A DNA stretch of 64,000 bases from Opisthorchis felineus (taxonomy: Eukaryota > Platyhelminthes > Trematoda > Opisthorchiida > Opisthorchiidae), in the NCBI GenBank assembly GCA_004794785.1, contig SJOL01006489.1, forward strand, positions 869,913 through 933,912. Reading direction: 5' to 3'. The notes below the pieces were generated by a model that made no database searches, had not been told where the DNA came from, and worked only from the letters and a program-made list of their open reading frames with translations. Below, piece after piece: positions 1 through 15,600 of the stretch (position 1 is its first letter; each line of letters begins with the position of its first letter). A program made the translations under genes and the position numbers.

Positions 1-3000
1 CGCTCCCTTCTTATTTTTATCTCGCACAACCCATCAAACCCTACGGAAACCTAATCAACAGTCTTTGATCACGCACCCATTAGAATATATCCCCTTGTCA
101 AAACCATTTGGCCGTCGGCTTCCCACTGTCTAGCTGTCTGTTTATGTAAGGAATATATCCATATTCAGTTTCCTACGTTCGTCCTGTCCTGTTTTAGGCC
201 TGCTGTTATTGCATTTATTCGCTGAAACATTTGCTGAATTGTAGGTCTGTTAAAACACCTTTTCCCACCAGGTAGATACCTCCAAAGCTCTACTAGCATT
301 CTGCTAGTCGCAGTAGATCGACGGTGTGATTTTGGACACCTGCCTCATTAAGCGGGTTCTTCCGACCTCATTTCACTCAGCCCCGAAGGCTACCCCTTTC
401 TAGCCGCGGCCGACCGAAAGTTGCCCTGTTAGATTGCCACTCACCTAACCCAAATTCTGAGCTGTTTGGTTTTCATCTGCCACACACGCGACTCCCAAAT
501 GGTCCCAAAACGCCCGCGATTCCTTGCTGGACCGAATTTATCCGGAGTGACGTGCGAAGCGAACCAAACTGTCTCCGACTTTTTCCAACAATTCCATGCA
601 CAGCATCTGCCACTAGGCTATTTGAGAACGGAAGTACGATAGTACGGTGAATGCACAGTGCTGTTATGCACAGTCTGGTGATAAAGTCTCGGTTTTCACA
701 GTGAGATTTCCCTCCTTTGTCATTTCATATTCTGGCGCACTGCCCGCAAGCACGGATAAACTCGACCACTACCGACGCTGAATCCATACTTCGTTGACAA
801 ACTACCACGCCTCCAGCCCCTCGTCTTTGCAGATTTTCTATCCCCATGATGTCCACCCGGTTTCAGGCAGTCTTGGTACCATACTCGTTCAAAGAACTCT
901 GACCGATATTTGTTTACCACAAAATCGTTGATTACACTTTTGGGGATTAAGCACTATATTACTGATGCGCAGGTTTCTATTTCATCCTACTTTTAACATT
1001 TCACGTTTCTGCTTTTCACAGCCCAAGCCTTTAAACCAGCCGTTCAGGATCACTGGACCTTAGCAAATGTTATCAACTCTAACTCAAAACGGTCAGTATT
1101 GAATCTAAAACGGCATCATGATAATTTTCCCATTCATTTGTTTACTCCGCCCATGTGCTTTTGATTTCCACTTGTTATGCTCATCCGTGCTCATCATTCA
1201 CCTTGCCGCGAAAGCCACCCCGCCGGATACTGGTATGTTAGCATGTGTGCATGTGTGTGAGGGTGCGCGGCTGACCTACTTACATAGGCGTGCTCGTGCC
1301 CCGTCTGCTGAGCCTGCCCTGGCTGGTTCTGTCGTGATTTCTGTGTGATCGCACGGCGAATAAGAACCATGAGAATGGCCTCGGAATGTACGACCCCAAA
1401 CCATACTATCGAGCCAACATTCCGCTCGCCATTATCTAAGTGTAGACATTGACACTGCACTGCGTCGCCGGTCAGTTAGAAACTTGCGCATTTGTTGGCG
1501 CCAACTGACAACAACTGAGGTTTTTTTGTATAATTCTGCTCACTTTTGTGTGAATTGTACCATGGGCTTTCGAACCCAATTTTTTCTCTTGATATTTGGG
1601 ATCGTCAAGCCTATGCGTGACTGCAACGACCTGATCATGAAAAATCGACTTCTCTGAAGGATTTGGTGATAAGCCTACTATTACCGATAGACATAAACAT
1701 ATGATACTTCGTAGCGTGGCCTATTCGATTCAGTGATGACTTCATGACGTCGGAGTTCAACACTACCGTCAGAACAAAGGTTTGATTTGTCTATTGGTTG
1801 AATCCCGATGTCTACGAATCAGTTACACGGTTAGAATATTGTGATATTCTTACGCTGGAAGCAAACTTCATAGCCATTTCTATAAATAGAAAGAAACTGG
1901 TATCTTGAGAGTGGAAACGCTAGAAGCAGCGTCGATGGCGATGCATTTGTGCGTACGCGTCTCACCGAGGCAGAAATTATCCTCCGTATTAGGAACGCAA
2001 CACATGGTAGCCACTGTTTCTTGCCGACGAACAAACCAACTAAGATCTGTGGTATACTGTCGTACTACCAGGCTATACACTTGTTCTTTAGCTGAACTAC
2101 AGTACGTCTCAAAATTCGTAGAAAAAAAGTGCATTTAGAAGGGACCACACCCCAAAAAGAAGGCTTTTAGTAGGTATAATAATGAAACGTTGAAGTTCAG
2201 AAAACATCGCCGGCCTGTAAAGAACATTGCTAAGCTGTGATTAATGGGACAACTTTCAATACTGTTTGCAAATTCTTGCAGGTGACTTTGATCCGGTATA
2301 ACCTGTGATCATGTTCGACTGATTTATGGAATTTTACATTTGTTAGCGCTGATGCGATAAAGAGAAAGCTACTGTTATCCACGCGCCGCGAAGGGATGTA
2401 GGCTCAGCTTTTCCAAATGGACAACAAAATATCAACCAAACATCCTGAGCACCCCCGCGACTCACTAATTTTGACGCAGCATCAGGCCGTTTACGGAGAA
2501 AAATCTAGACACAGGCTACTATAAGCCACAACTCACACTACTGTATGCATTGTGGCATCTGAATAACACTCTATGAGCAAAAACTTATGCCACAAAGGCA
2601 CGAGTCCTTGAATCGTGTGATAAGTACTAAGACGCCCATAAGAAGTCCCCCCCATGACAACTAGTTTGCAGAATGTTTCTCAAGTTATGTACTCACTCTA
2701 AGGCAATCTCAGTAACTCTAGTTATGAGCGTCCGTCCAGCAAATATGGTGCATAGATGTGCTATAGGCATGAAAACATCTACAAGAATTGATTAGGGTGT
2801 TAGGTTTCTAACAACATCGGTTCATTTTTAACTTATCAAATTTTTAAGCGCTCTGACATTTCATTCCAATAAGACCAGTTTTCCAATCCGAATTGCTTAT
2901 TGGTTTTGAGAAATTGCTCGCCCAAACAATCCACTTACAGCAAAAGTATACGAAGCACAGACTTATATATTGCAGAAGTTTATCACATTGACGGAGCCTT

Positions 3001-6000
3001 GTTTTACTGGATGCCTCTTTCTTCATATAACGGGGGAGAGTACTTCAGTTCCTATTGCACTAAGTCGCGAAATTTCCATTTCGTTTCTCAACACTGTTAG
3101 TATCATTGGCATTTCTGTTAAGTCTTCAACGGAAATCGGGGACCTGTGTTCCCTGTTCTCACGTGCGTCAAACTTCAGAGCTAAGTACTACTTCAAGTTA
3201 TCCCAAGAACAAAGGCTGTGCATTCTAATGCTACTGTCTATGTGTTGCACATGTCTGTGTCTATGTCTGTCTATGTTTGCACATTTTAACGCACTGTTTG
3301 CGATAGATCGTGGAATTCTGTTCAGCTTCAACTTTGTCCCAGAAACTTACCATCTGGCTATCAAGGACGTTCAACGCTGGTTTGTCTAAAGTTTATCTCC
3401 GCAATTTGACCTTCTCTCTCCTGTGTTCCTAGCTGTTACTATCTAGGCACTTATAGTTTGACATCCTCCTTCTGCATCTTTGTGCACTGACAACCTCATA
3501 CCGGCCAAAACCACCAAAGTTCGCCTGTAATAGTGAATTTCGATCCTCTTCTCACCCGACCCTGCTACCCACCCTGTGCCGCCACTTCTCTCTGATCTAC
3601 TGCTCTTGTACAAAGACTGGTCTCCTGAGGCAAGCTGATTTGACTCTAAACAACTCCGTGTCGTCCAGTTATTCAGCTTTTAACTTTGTAATGCTGATAT
3701 TACTCTATCTAATGCTCAGATCCTCCCGATCCTGTCTATGGGCAACGTTTAAGGAACTTTTCAGCCGTTTTACTTCACCTCATTTCCTTCTCCTCTTCTT
3801 AAGTTTTTTTCAACCAATCAGTCAACCATGCAAGGCAACGCAGTTTGTCAATTTAGAGTAGACGTATGCAGCGCTGTCGCCGTCTAACAGAAGGGCTCTA
3901 GCAGTTGTCGTCTTTCTATTTGGAAACATTATTCTATATTATGATGTTCTCTACCACAGTGCACTGTAAACTATATTTGCAGCTTACAACCCCACAGTTT
4001 TCCTACTCTAACCATAGCTGGTTTACCATCCTAATTTTTGCTCTCCACCTTTTTGGCCACAAGTCCAACTATCCCGTGCCGCTCACTTTTGGCAGTATGT
4101 TCAAAATCCACATCACGATTGAGGCCATTTGCCGCATTTCGAGGTCCTGTTTTGAATTAACCTCGGTTTCTCATTATATCATCTCCAATTCCACCAGGTT
4201 TTTGCCCACAGCATTTTTAAGTTGCGCAATAAGTCACGTTTCTCATGATCGGATCATTTGAACGGTTGTATTCATTTAGTAAGCTGGGTCATAAACCTAT
4301 AACCATCATCATTACTTCCTCTAACCTAAAGTTTGCCAAATATTCATACCTACCTCCTTGATCTGTCCCAGCCAGCGACTGTTTGTTGCTTGCTTGTTTA
4401 GTTTGCTAAGGCTCCTTAAGGACCTGACTCCCCATCCAATCGACAAATTACTGGTTGCTCGATTTGGCGATCCTACGGAGTATTGGGAGGTTTCATCAGT
4501 TGGTCGCCTGAGACCCGTTTTAGCGACTGGTTTGCAAACGTTTTCTCACCTCCAAAAGAGACAACTTAAGTACACTTAAGACATCTCAGAAAGTTGGAAA
4601 ACTAACCGCGAAGCTCATCATCTAAGCCGTTAAATGGTTGCTTGCTATTTCACTGTGCAGGGACCCTGATTATGTCTGCTTGAAGGTTTGCCATCTTGAA
4701 AATCAGCAACAGGCTTGGAGAGTGAAAACCTCGTGCATTTGTCAGGTACGTTTTCGCGGGGGGTCGACCCTACATTATGACTTCGTGCATTTCTCTACCC
4801 TTTCTCGCACTGGTTCCTTAGCCGGCCTTTAATTCCGATGATGGGAAGATTGTGCCACTGGATTGAACTGATTGTGTTTTCGGAACCTGTCCCTGAAGAT
4901 CTACAGAGGAGGAAACCATTTGAGACACTTTTCTGTAATTGCAAGGAAATACTGATCAACCAAAAATGAACAAGACGGCAGGGCCACCAAAGGCGACTCC
5001 CTCCTTTTACAGACCACAGCTACCTAAAATTTGTACATCGCCCTATCTGTATCTGGATTGCATTAGGATACCATTAGTCTGAAACTGCCGGTTAGGAGTT
5101 ATCTGTTTTAGGCTTAGAAAGGGCATTCTGCGTTTGTCTGTGACCATTTCTTGGACTTTCTTTCTGCCTTCTCTTACGGATCGCTCGTTGCTGAAAGTTC
5201 AAACACAGTTTGGCCTGCGCGCTGTTCCTTTTGTCAGTGTCAGCCCTTCCATCCTGCCCAAGAAGTCACCTTCAACCAAACTCTGACTTACTCCCGATTA
5301 CCTACTACCCTTCGGTCAAATTTCTCCTATTCTCTGTCACAGTATAACTGCTTCGCTATCTATCTGTGCTCTGCGCTGATGAATGTTTATCCGAATTACC
5401 GCATGGTTCATCCTTAGCTGGCCATAAAATTACTAGTGGTCATGCATGTTCAACCTGTTCTTCTCTGTCTTCGTCAACCCAACTTAATTATGCGTCCTCT
5501 TTAGCTGTCCCAGTTTAGAAGCATGTTTAATTTCACTATCGTATTTGGCTAATTCCAAATCCATGCGTATCACGTCCGAAATATACCTACATTTGAGCAT
5601 TACCCGATATTCCTGACTTCCCCACTTATCTCTAGCGCCAACACCCGTTTCTGCCTACCCATGACCGGTTCTCCACGCTGTGCATGGTCTCCACTGCTGA
5701 TCTCCATTCTTCAGGATTACTCTTGGCCACCATACCCGCATAAGCTTCCGGTGCTTTACGCCTCTTATCCTCGAAGTCCTACTTCTGGATTCTCAAGACA
5801 GTACATTTTATAGTGCTAAGAATGTTGGTATCTTATGTTGCATAAGTGACCGATTTTCTATCCTCCGAGCTACACAGTTTGGTTGCAAACATTTCGTCAC
5901 CAAACTAGACGACATCGGCAATGCGAAATAAGTTGGTGGCGTGTAGTTATATACAAATTGTGTGCCTGTTGAGACAAACAACAGGTTAAATTTTATGGAT

Positions 6001-6250
6001 GTTTCCCTTTATGCCTTCGACCACAATGCTACGACCACAAGCCACGCATAGGTTTTGTGAAAATAAACTTTATTTACGTGTGTTCTGCTGCACAACCAAT
6101 CGGGTATTTGGTCGTGCGGCAGGTACTCCACTGACAGAAAACACTCTGCACCATCAATCACGCTGGATTGGCCCTGTGTTATGCATGCCAACACATCGTC
6201 TACAGAGACGAGTGTTGTTTTCTGCGCCTTCTTCAGAATGGCGCAAACAG
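1..6250. other. No recognisable gene; pyrimidine-rich stretch
   Basis: I see no supported gene, RNA or element. The plus strand is noticeably C/T-rich, especially about 3390-5720. Open frames here reach 139 codons, which is within chance expectation for a 64 kb window, and none resembles a known family. The skew could be the remains of an old transposon or a long intron; I cannot tell which. Confidence 0.5.
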
Positions 6251-6254
6251 CTAG

Positions 6255-6600
6255 GTGGACAACTTATGACTTGGAAGAAGGGTGTTGAAGAGATAACTCA
6301 GAGTTCAGGTGTTGTTGGTGCGATCCACCTTCCAGGATGAGGTCTCCGTGATCCCTCCTGCGCTTGGCTAGAGACTGCGAGAAACGGTGGCCAGTCGGCG
6401 TCAGTGGCGCTCGTGCTCTCAGTTTCTTTCCAGATTGTCTGACTGAGTGCATGGTGGTGTAGGCACCTCAGAATTCTCGCGATAGACCAGCACCAGCTCC
6501 CCTCCCTCACCCATTCTTTTGTCTTCTTTTCACTCTAAGGCTTTAAATATAATTAGATAGACTTTGTGGTTGTATGGCAGCGAAGCATCACTGCCAACAT
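6255..6600 (-). repeat. Dispersed repeat family C, copy 1
   Basis: Read on the minus strand, this aligns by eye with 43256-43560 (plus). Shared blocks are GTCAGACAATCTGGA followed by an A/G-rich run, GGAAGGTGGATCGCAC near the far end, and an ACAACCA...TTAAA segment near the start. No coding capacity is seen. Copies in both orientations suggest an unclassified mobile element. Confidence 0.6.
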
Positions 6601-6614
6601 TTATGTTGCTGCCG

Positions 6615-6678
6615 CTGATGATGTTGAGGATGACGATGATAGCAATGATGACAATAATAATGGTGATGATGATGGTGT
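6615..6678 (+). repeat. Imperfect GAT/AAT trinucleotide tract
   Basis: A run of GATGAT/AATGAT-type triplets with interruptions. It is simple-sequence DNA adjoining the family C copy. Confidence 0.8.
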
Positions 6679-9600
6679 ATTGTGAACAGTACGACCAAAC
6701 TGTTCTCTTTTCACACAGAGTCAGTCTGTGTGAAATTGTTGTTGGATCCTGGATACACAATCTCGTCCTTGTCTCCCGATTTTTGGTGTGAAAAACATGC
6801 GTAAGTAGCTTGGCTTCCGAACTGCGATATTGTGTTATTACTATTGTGTTGACCCGTATTCTAATACATCTTCGTCGGGTCAGTGTTTGTTTTCTCTAGA
6901 TATGCTGTCCGACTACGAGCAGCATGAGCTATCTTTGATCCCATATCTCCCCATATTCTAAGTTTCATTCTTATCAGCTGAAACCTCTTCTTATGATGGC
7001 CACATCAAACCCCATGACAGAATTTAGCATGCTCTGCCTGCTGTTCTGCTATATTTCTGCTTCCCAGTGATGTGGACCTCCCCATCGCATTCTTCTATCT
7101 CGCCACTTAACGCTGAAAACTGATTTGTTTATATGCCATGCATTTTTCTCAATCACTTTTTTCGTCAAAATACTACCCAGCCGCTCTCACTAGAATTCAA
7201 TGTTTTTGCCATCCGACATTTTTAACTGTCCAGGATCACTTTAGCCCTAGTGGCAGTTTCGGCGTTTCAGCTTGGCGTAGTCACGTTCAGGATATACATG
7301 AATCCTAAACTTTGTGTTAAGGGTTTCTGTGAAACCTGGTGACGCGTGGCTCACTACAAATGTCGCACACTTTACTGACGTACCGCCGGTGTACTGTAAA
7401 ACTGACAGAGCTCCTTACTAAAGTGGCACAGATCATTAGTCGGAGTAACTCAAAGCATATCTGGCGCAACAACTTGCGAGACACGACAAGAGCTGTTGTT
7501 TTGAACCCAGTTATAGTGAAGATTTCAAGCTGAAGTGGATGACTACTGCCCATTTGGAAAATATAGTGGGTCACACTTCAAAAACCAAATCAAGCAGTTA
7601 GAGCGCTGCTAAACATATGGAACTGTACAGTTGTTTTCTCTGACAGACCGGGTAATAGAATACTTTCTGCAGGTGTTTGATGGATGAACTTAGCAATTTC
7701 TACGTTGGAATGTCGCTACAGCCATCTTCAGCGATCAAGTGAACCAAGCCAGCCACGAAGAAAATACTCATGTTTCATGCACTTCACGCCGAGCATTGCT
7801 GTCCAGGTTCACAGTAATTTCACCCCTCAATTCCCATTTTCTTATTTTTGATAGGAGGGCTTCAGTAGACGCCTCGTACATCACCACGAGATTTTGAAAT
7901 AATAAACCTTTTCTATCTAATGACAGCAATAATGATGGATGGCCATATTTGTGAAAAACTTTTATGTTGCCCGTGATGCTGTCTGTATTCATTGCTTGAC
8001 ATGGATCTACTAAGGGTTTCGAGTAAACACTCCTTGGGAATGGGCTGAACACTATGTATTTCGATCGAGACAGCGGTAAATCCATTTTCGGGATCTCTGA
8101 TGGATCGTGTGACTTAGCACCATTGTTTGCTGTTCTACAATCGATTGGTGGTAGAATAATTGCGTTAATTTTCACGTTATCACCATGCACACAGCGCAGA
8201 AACATTTCCGTTAAATTATTATCATGAACGCACGGTTAACTGGTACACAGTGTGAATGTGTTTGAAAAATATTGAATGACCTGACCTTGTGTATGCTGAC
8301 ACACGTGATCTAGGTAAACGTGATTGATCTGCCTGCCTTATTTGAGGTAAAGAATGTGAATCATGCAAACGCATGGATGAAAGCCCCTTGAAGTTAAATT
8401 GTCGACGCTCGCTACATATCAGCATTCCTAGCCCTGCAGGTTTAGTTGGAGAAACGTATGAGGAAATCTGTTTTGGTTCTCGCATTCATTCAGACCAAAT
8501 GATGGGCGATGGCTTACCTCTGTTTTACCGTGCGGGTTTTGTGCCGACAATAACAACGGAGACAATCAGACCGTTTGTCTATTCATACACAACCTGGGCT
8601 TGCAGGCATCAGGGTTTGGTATTGAAACTGGATATTCGGAACAGTACAGAAGGAAAAAGGACAACCAAAGCTATGAAACGCAAGCCGCCGTTGAATCGCT
8701 AATATCTCTGTTTAGTAATTCCTATATTTGTTTTTTTGTTCAGTATTAAGTTGATCTTCTGAGAGATCAGCACATTCAAACTTATCTATTAGCATCGTGG
8801 TGTAAATTACCTTATTTCATTTTTGGTTGTGCAGTAATTTTATTATTTGCTTCTGTTCGTATGTGTTCTTGACATATTTCGCACTCATTGAAGCGTATTC
8901 ATCCGGGTGATTTGTTTATGTATGTACATGTTGAAAAGTGAATTAGGTCGGGTGAAGTCTGCTGAACATTGTAGGAATATAGCCTGTCGAGTGCAAGGCA
9001 TCCTTCAAGGGATCTGTTGTCCGTATAGTGGGAAACGGATTCACATATATCAAGCGCCTCTCTAGAATCTCTATCTGTTAGGCTACCGATGATCAATTCC
9101 TTTACTTAATCGGTTACTGCAGGATAGTTTCGTTCACCCTTACCTACTGTGAGCACAGCGGCATGAGTTTGGACTCACTATCACATCGGTTTGGGAAAAG
9201 TAAAGTGTAACCACGATTACAACGATAGTGAATGCATGTGAGAGATACCATTGAGAAGGACTGGTCAGCAGTGGGAAGAATTCTGCGTAGGATTCCTTTT
9301 TCACGATTAGGGGGTGCAAAATGGCAGAATTCACATCAAGGAGTGTCAGGAATCAGCAAATTTCTTGGATCATTCTGGTCAGTGACCGCCAAAGTTAATG
9401 AGGCCGTATACAGGTTAGTGTACGTTATTTTCCAAACTTCCTTCTTTGAATCTCTCCTGAATCTTTTTTGGTAAAATCGGCGTTCTCGGCAAACAGATGA
9501 ACAGCTCAGCAAATTGACTACAGCAGCGTGGTTGAGAATTACACATTTGTCGGGTAAAGGATGTCGTCTCCCGAACTTTTTGACTAGAAATTGCCCTTTG

Positions 9601-12600
9601 TGGTGATGATACCTGAGACAATTCATTCAACCGGCATTAGTACTTGCTGTCTGAAGACTGTCGCCACATTATTTCGGGAATAAATCGAAGCTAAAAACTA
9701 AAATTGAGTTAACTCTTGGATACTTCCAACAAATATACTGAAATGCGGGCTGGCGCCAGTTTACAAATGTAACGACTGTGGAATCCGCTATCAGTGAAGA
9801 GGTCTCTGCATTTTTTAGTTACGATAAACCTTTTATCCTACCGACTGGTCACGCACATATCCTGGTGAACTGCTTAAATGGAAATTTAGGCAGACCTAGT
9901 TTGGTTAACGAAGAACTGTTGTTTCCTTGGGCATACAAATCACCAAACTGGTCAACTGAAAACCTTCGTCAATAATGTTTTCAAGGATGAGAACCCAAAT
10001 ACGCGCAATGCTGCTGGAGAGACAGATGCCATTTGTTGGACTCGGACTCATGCTCTGTCTTTCTGGAGGATTGCCCCACCAGCTAGATCAGGTGGACAGG
10101 AGCCCACGCGGCCGGTAATCGGGAGTTAGTGGATTCGAATACCATCTGGCGTAGCCTTTTAGCGGCATTATTGCACCCGGGCTCCTATGGGACTACTCGA
10201 ATCTCTGTATATCCATTATCATTTTTGCATTCCTTTGGTTTGAATTCAGTACAGTGCAGCTCAATATGATGTGGGCCGTTTATAACCAATGTAAGATTTT
10301 CAGCAAGGACTACACCACTCATTTTTCTACGTCCTATAATTCCCTAGCGAGAAAATCATAACGATTGCCCCAGAACATAAGTAGAGACTCATATTAGCCT
10401 ACGGAAAGTAAGTTTGCGAGGTGTATACGGGGCACTTAATGAGAAACTATTATGAGTTCAACCAGCACCCAGCTGATGGCTATAATATGTGAATATTCGA
10501 CATCAATGTAAAGGCCCCATGCGAATTTTGGAAAAAAATGACTGAAGGCGCTGCTACAGCACACTGGACGTATTCCCTCGTCATCCAGATATCAAACCAA
10601 TCGGCAGAACGAGAATAGATCATGAAACCGCCCGCTGTTTTATAAAGTTAACTTAACCAACCTGTTTCGTTGTTTTCTTTAGGTCAAGGGGTGACATGAG
10701 ACCCTGATACTTTGACGGACAAGCTTTGACGTGCATAGACAAGAAAGACGCAAATTCGTAAGTGAAACTTAATGTTGCAGCTACATGGTGCCTCTAACCT
10801 CCTCAAAACCTCCACCAGAGTTGACTCAAAGTGTGGTATAAGTCTGCCACCACAAAGTGGAATGTGCATTTTGCGTTTTCTGCCACTGATTACCCGATCC
10901 GTCAGATTTCATGACAAGAACACTGACCAAATTATCTGGCTGTGTTATAGGCACTGCATCAAAGTTTTCAAACTCCGCTTGCGCCTTTCATCGTCACCAT
11001 TATCATCATCACCAGCTGTAAAAACCGCGTACTGGCCGTACAGCGGTTATAGCTTCCACATTTCGTTCGCCGATTACTTGGAGGTGTGAAGGAGATAGCT
11101 GCGCATCGAAGGTGGTAGAAATTTTCCATTCGGTGCACGATAACGAGTCAAAAAACGGTTTGACCTCGTATTTTGGTCTCTTTGCAACAGTAAACTACCC
11201 TAAGTTATGTAAGAACATGTGTTATCGCTTCATGGAAGAAGTGATCAGGCCAACATATCCCCATGAAATTCTATTGAACGGGACAGAATATGGGGGTCAT
11301 TTATGCAGGCTGAAGCGAATTTCCCAGGTCAGTTCAAAAGCCGTGATTGTATGATGAATGATACGCAGTAAGAACTCTATAGAAGGCGATTTCCATGTTG
11401 TGACTTGTTGCGTCATTTAGGATCGAATTCGTGTCTAAACGCTCTTGTCACCTTAGACGTTTAGTACACTGCAAAATTGGGCACTATCAATTGGGTTTAT
11501 AATCCATTCTTTTGGGTTACCCGATGACAGGCTAAATCAGTTGAGCTCTAGTATTTTCTACTAGTCTGTTGCTGTCAATAATGATGAGGTGGAAACACCG
11601 GAATTTCACTCAGTATAATGGAGAAGTATATTATAGCCGTACATGACTAAGTGGGAGGCTGTTTAAATTCCTGATGCCAGATGACAAGGGAAGGACAACG
11701 CAACTAGAATGCTGGTAGAAAATTACTCCGAAGAAGCTCACAGATAGTGGAAGGCAAGGGGACCACGATAGTGAATACGAACCTTGAGGAAGAATACTGT
11801 ACACAGCCGGCTTTAATCTTCTCAGTAAAACACCTTAGATAGAACACGATGTTTCTCAACCAAGGGTCACTTCGTTTCATGGCTCGCTATGTTTCCTGTT
11901 GAGGGAAGCTGATTTCTCGAGTGTAATTGCTTAACTTGTAAGCTCCGCTCTGTGATGTATGTCAGTCACGGCAACCAATGGTAACCGCAGCAATATTTTA
12001 CAAACCCCGACTAACTCTGCCGAAATGGACAACAAAAACAAACAAAGTAGACACAAAAGGGTCGCATAAACAAAAGGATATTGGTCATTTTCTCAACCTC
12101 ATTACTGAAATGGTTTTATCGGCTGTCTGAATAGAGTTAAACGAATTCAGAGCAATTTTCTAGATTCCGCTTATTTCACCGTCTGTTTAAAATGACAGTG
12201 GCCTATGTAAATTACGAGAGTAGCGGATCAAAACGAGCCAGGATAGTAGCAGCTCTACCTTTTAAATGAGGCTTCATCTCAAAATACTTTTGGTCTTCTA
12301 CTTTTTCCGCTCTATTAGTATACTGTACGAGGCAGGGGAACCTATTAAGCTATCCGAGGACGCACCGTAAAACAAATGTCACGCCGAAAGGCATCTCAAA
12401 GATTTTGAAGGACGCTCACCTAAGTACAGACTGCACAATAACCCAGAGACATACAGATTAAATTGATTCAGACTGTCCCATTTCTCCGGGCCTTGCTAAC
12501 TCAGTCACCAGCAACAAGCTGCGACTCCCCTCGTAGCTGTCTAAGTGATGTTTTCGCTTCGGGATAACTACTTTACATTCTATGTGAGAAATGGCAGTAA

Positions 12601-15600
12601 AAACTTGTCTCTTTAGAATTTATTGAACCTGTACTGTCCACTATCAGTTTAGTGCTTGTTGAGACATGCTTGCCATGAAAACCCAAAATATGCTGCGCTT
12701 GGATGGATTTCGCCAGGCGTTGCTCTGCAATATTACAAGGAATGAAGGTGAAATGTGTATGTTAGTGAGGTATCCAGTTACATAACAAAAAGGAAGACTC
12801 GTTGCTTAGTTCAGGGTGTTTCGAATACGACTGACCGGTTGTAACCATTTGAGAAGCAGTGACTTATTAACTGCTGGACGCGCAGAGCTCAAATTATGTG
12901 GCAGTATGGTGGACGAAATAAGCAATGACATGTTTAAGACAATTATGTGGAATCCCGACTTCATCGATGGCATCTTATTCTGATCAGACGCTGTGGAAAA
13001 TGTTCACCTAGGGGTTGGCGTAAACGGAGTTCCCTACCACTGATGTACGTAAGACCTCAAATGTAGATGCAATATGGTTTTTAGAGTAGAAAACTCCAAT
13101 CTTGTAGGTGTAATCCATTTAAACGAAATTTTTCGATTGTAAAAGATTGGTCCCATGTAGTTAACGGAGGATTGTATCGTTTACCATAGGCAGCTTTGAT
13201 CGCCATCGAGTGAAAAAGTTATGGAGACACTCCTGGTTAAAATCTCACTTATCGATCATGCAGCGTTAAATTTCAAGGAAACATGCATTAATTTTTACGC
13301 TGGTTGCCGGAATTCACACCCACTGTAAGCAGTTAGTAGCACAGCATTTCGACCTCGTAGCAGTTTTCACCACGCCTATTTTGCAAGCGGTCAGCGGGGA
13401 ATTCCTTAATTCTATGTATTACTGACTCCGCGGTTAGTTGTTTCAAAGTGTGCAACCTGGGTATTTGGATGGCAAAACATCCAAAGTTTGGGTGCCACCA
13501 TTTTCCAAGCTGTCATTCAAACGCGGTAATTTAACTGCTCAGGCACGTCACACACACAAGGCAAGAAGCTTCATATCGTCTATCTTATTTGAGAGATTTA
13601 CTTTAGAGGAGCATTGCATCTACCTCCAACGCCATAACGTGTCAGACAAGCCTATTTGAAGTTTATGTGATGCTGCAGCAAAGAACTATGTAGTAGATAG
13701 TCCACACACTGGTTAATGCGACGGTCAAAGTAGCCAGGAAAAGAGCTATTGGTCAAGTTCAGACATCGGTAAATAGACTGACAGTCGGAAGAGAAATTGT
13801 AGCCGAACTCTTCAAAATTTGTTTCAGGGAAGTCGGACGATTCAGACCATTTATTAGAGCTTGGTTTTGAAATACCCACTGCCATGACAATAAAATACGG
13901 TGTTTAGCTGTCATCCCGTAATCGTTTGATTGCTCGTGCCAAGCGCATATTTTATATCTCTTCCACATTTAAGATTCGATTCGCATCTAACCACGAATTG
14001 AACACAGTACTTCATTTTATTGTAGCTCTCCTTCCTCCGGTCCAGTAACTGACCACAAATGAAAGCAACTTAGTGGGAAGCTGAGTAACATTTCAGAGCT
14101 CCGCTTCAATAGGCTTGCATCCGTGGATGGTTCAAGTCAAACTCTATCAGGCTGAACATACAAGCATCTTAGTGTTACTGTATTAAACTTCTAATAAGTT
14201 TTAAATCGACCAAGTGATAGAGTTACAGTCAGAACTGCTTTCATTGAAGAAGTCTGTTGAAAATTCCTATATCTTTTGAAACAATTCGTTTTCTCCAATA
14301 CACATTCGACCTATGCTCCTTAAAACTCCTTATGATCCTTTCGTATAAAGATTCATTTTTGTCAACTTTTTGTACAAAGCCAACAAAAGAAACGGTTTTC
14401 GCCCATTGCTAAGCCGAACATTTATGGTTGAAACTGAACACTATCTTGAATAGAATTCACCACAGGGGTGGCAATGCTGTATTGCGGTACTGACAGTCTT
14501 GCAAAGATGATCTCGAAGTGTCTTCATATGGAACTAGAGCCTGTGTAGTATACTACTTGTAGCACTTCATTTCATTCGAATTTTTTTGACAAACTGGGAA
14601 GCAAGTGCCTTAAGAAACTCACTCTTTCGGTTCCCCCGATGAACTGCCCTGGACCTCGTTATTAAGTGACATCCAACGGCCTTTGAACAGCTCATCTGGG
14701 CTTGACTTTGTCATAACAGCTCTTAATTTGAAAATGTTCGCGCAGGGTTCTGGAATTGATTACTTCGGAGGCACGGTTTTGATAAACCACAAAAAGAATC
14801 TGATGGAAACCTTGAACAGTTCCGCACACGGTGCACAAGGCTGAAACCGGAATCCACTGGATGCCGAACAGTTTTCAATCACTCTATATGCGGTTCGGCT
14901 GAGACATTCTACCGTTCAACGTTCCTAGTCAACGCAACAGATCATTGCTGATCATGTGTAGCTTGCGAGAAAGGAAGAGGATATCATGACAAAGTTAAAT
15001 TTATAAAAATTAAAACAAATGCAAGATCAAGACGTACTTTAACCAGAACGAACGTACGCGTGGTAATTGTGTGCATAAATCTGATTTGGTTGTGGATGCA
15101 TCTTTTTTGTATACCGAATGGAGGCGTTTGTAATGTGGTTCTAGTTCTCAGATAAAAAGGCGTACTTTCGGAAATCTTGAAGAAAACAGCCAAAAATTAT
15201 TTAATTCCGGTGTGAAAACCAACAGAAAAGAGAGTGAAAAATAAGGCCATTCGATTTTCTAGGCGATTGGATTCACGTGAATCGTATCTAGAAGTGGTTG
15301 CAAGTTCTTGCAAGTTCTCATTTATGAAATTAGATAAAATGCCGAAAGTTACGGATTCAAAGATGGGTTTCGGAGTTGTTTTGATAGATTATAGCTTAGA
15401 GAACGGTTTCACACTAACGATATTGCCGTGGACGAGAACGAATTACCAGAGGAGTCTCATTCTAAATATCTGGCTTTTCCGTGTTGATGGCAAAATATTG
15501 AAGTCAACCACATTTAAACGGGCCGAAAAACGGTCATTTTAAGCATGTCCGGGATCAGACTAGAGTTTGATCAAGCGACAGAAACTATTTTGCTGCTTCA

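Noticed and set aside
4494..4500. TCATCAG as a minus-strand hammerhead core
   Set aside because: No GAAA follows within stem II distance; a chance heptamer.
7768..8205. 145-codon minus-strand frame as a gene
   Set aside because: Several frames this long are expected by chance in 64 kb. No family match or gene context.
10095..10150. tRNA gene or SINE head
   Set aside because: Only a degraded B-box-like sequence is visible. No cloverleaf and no A box at the right spacing.
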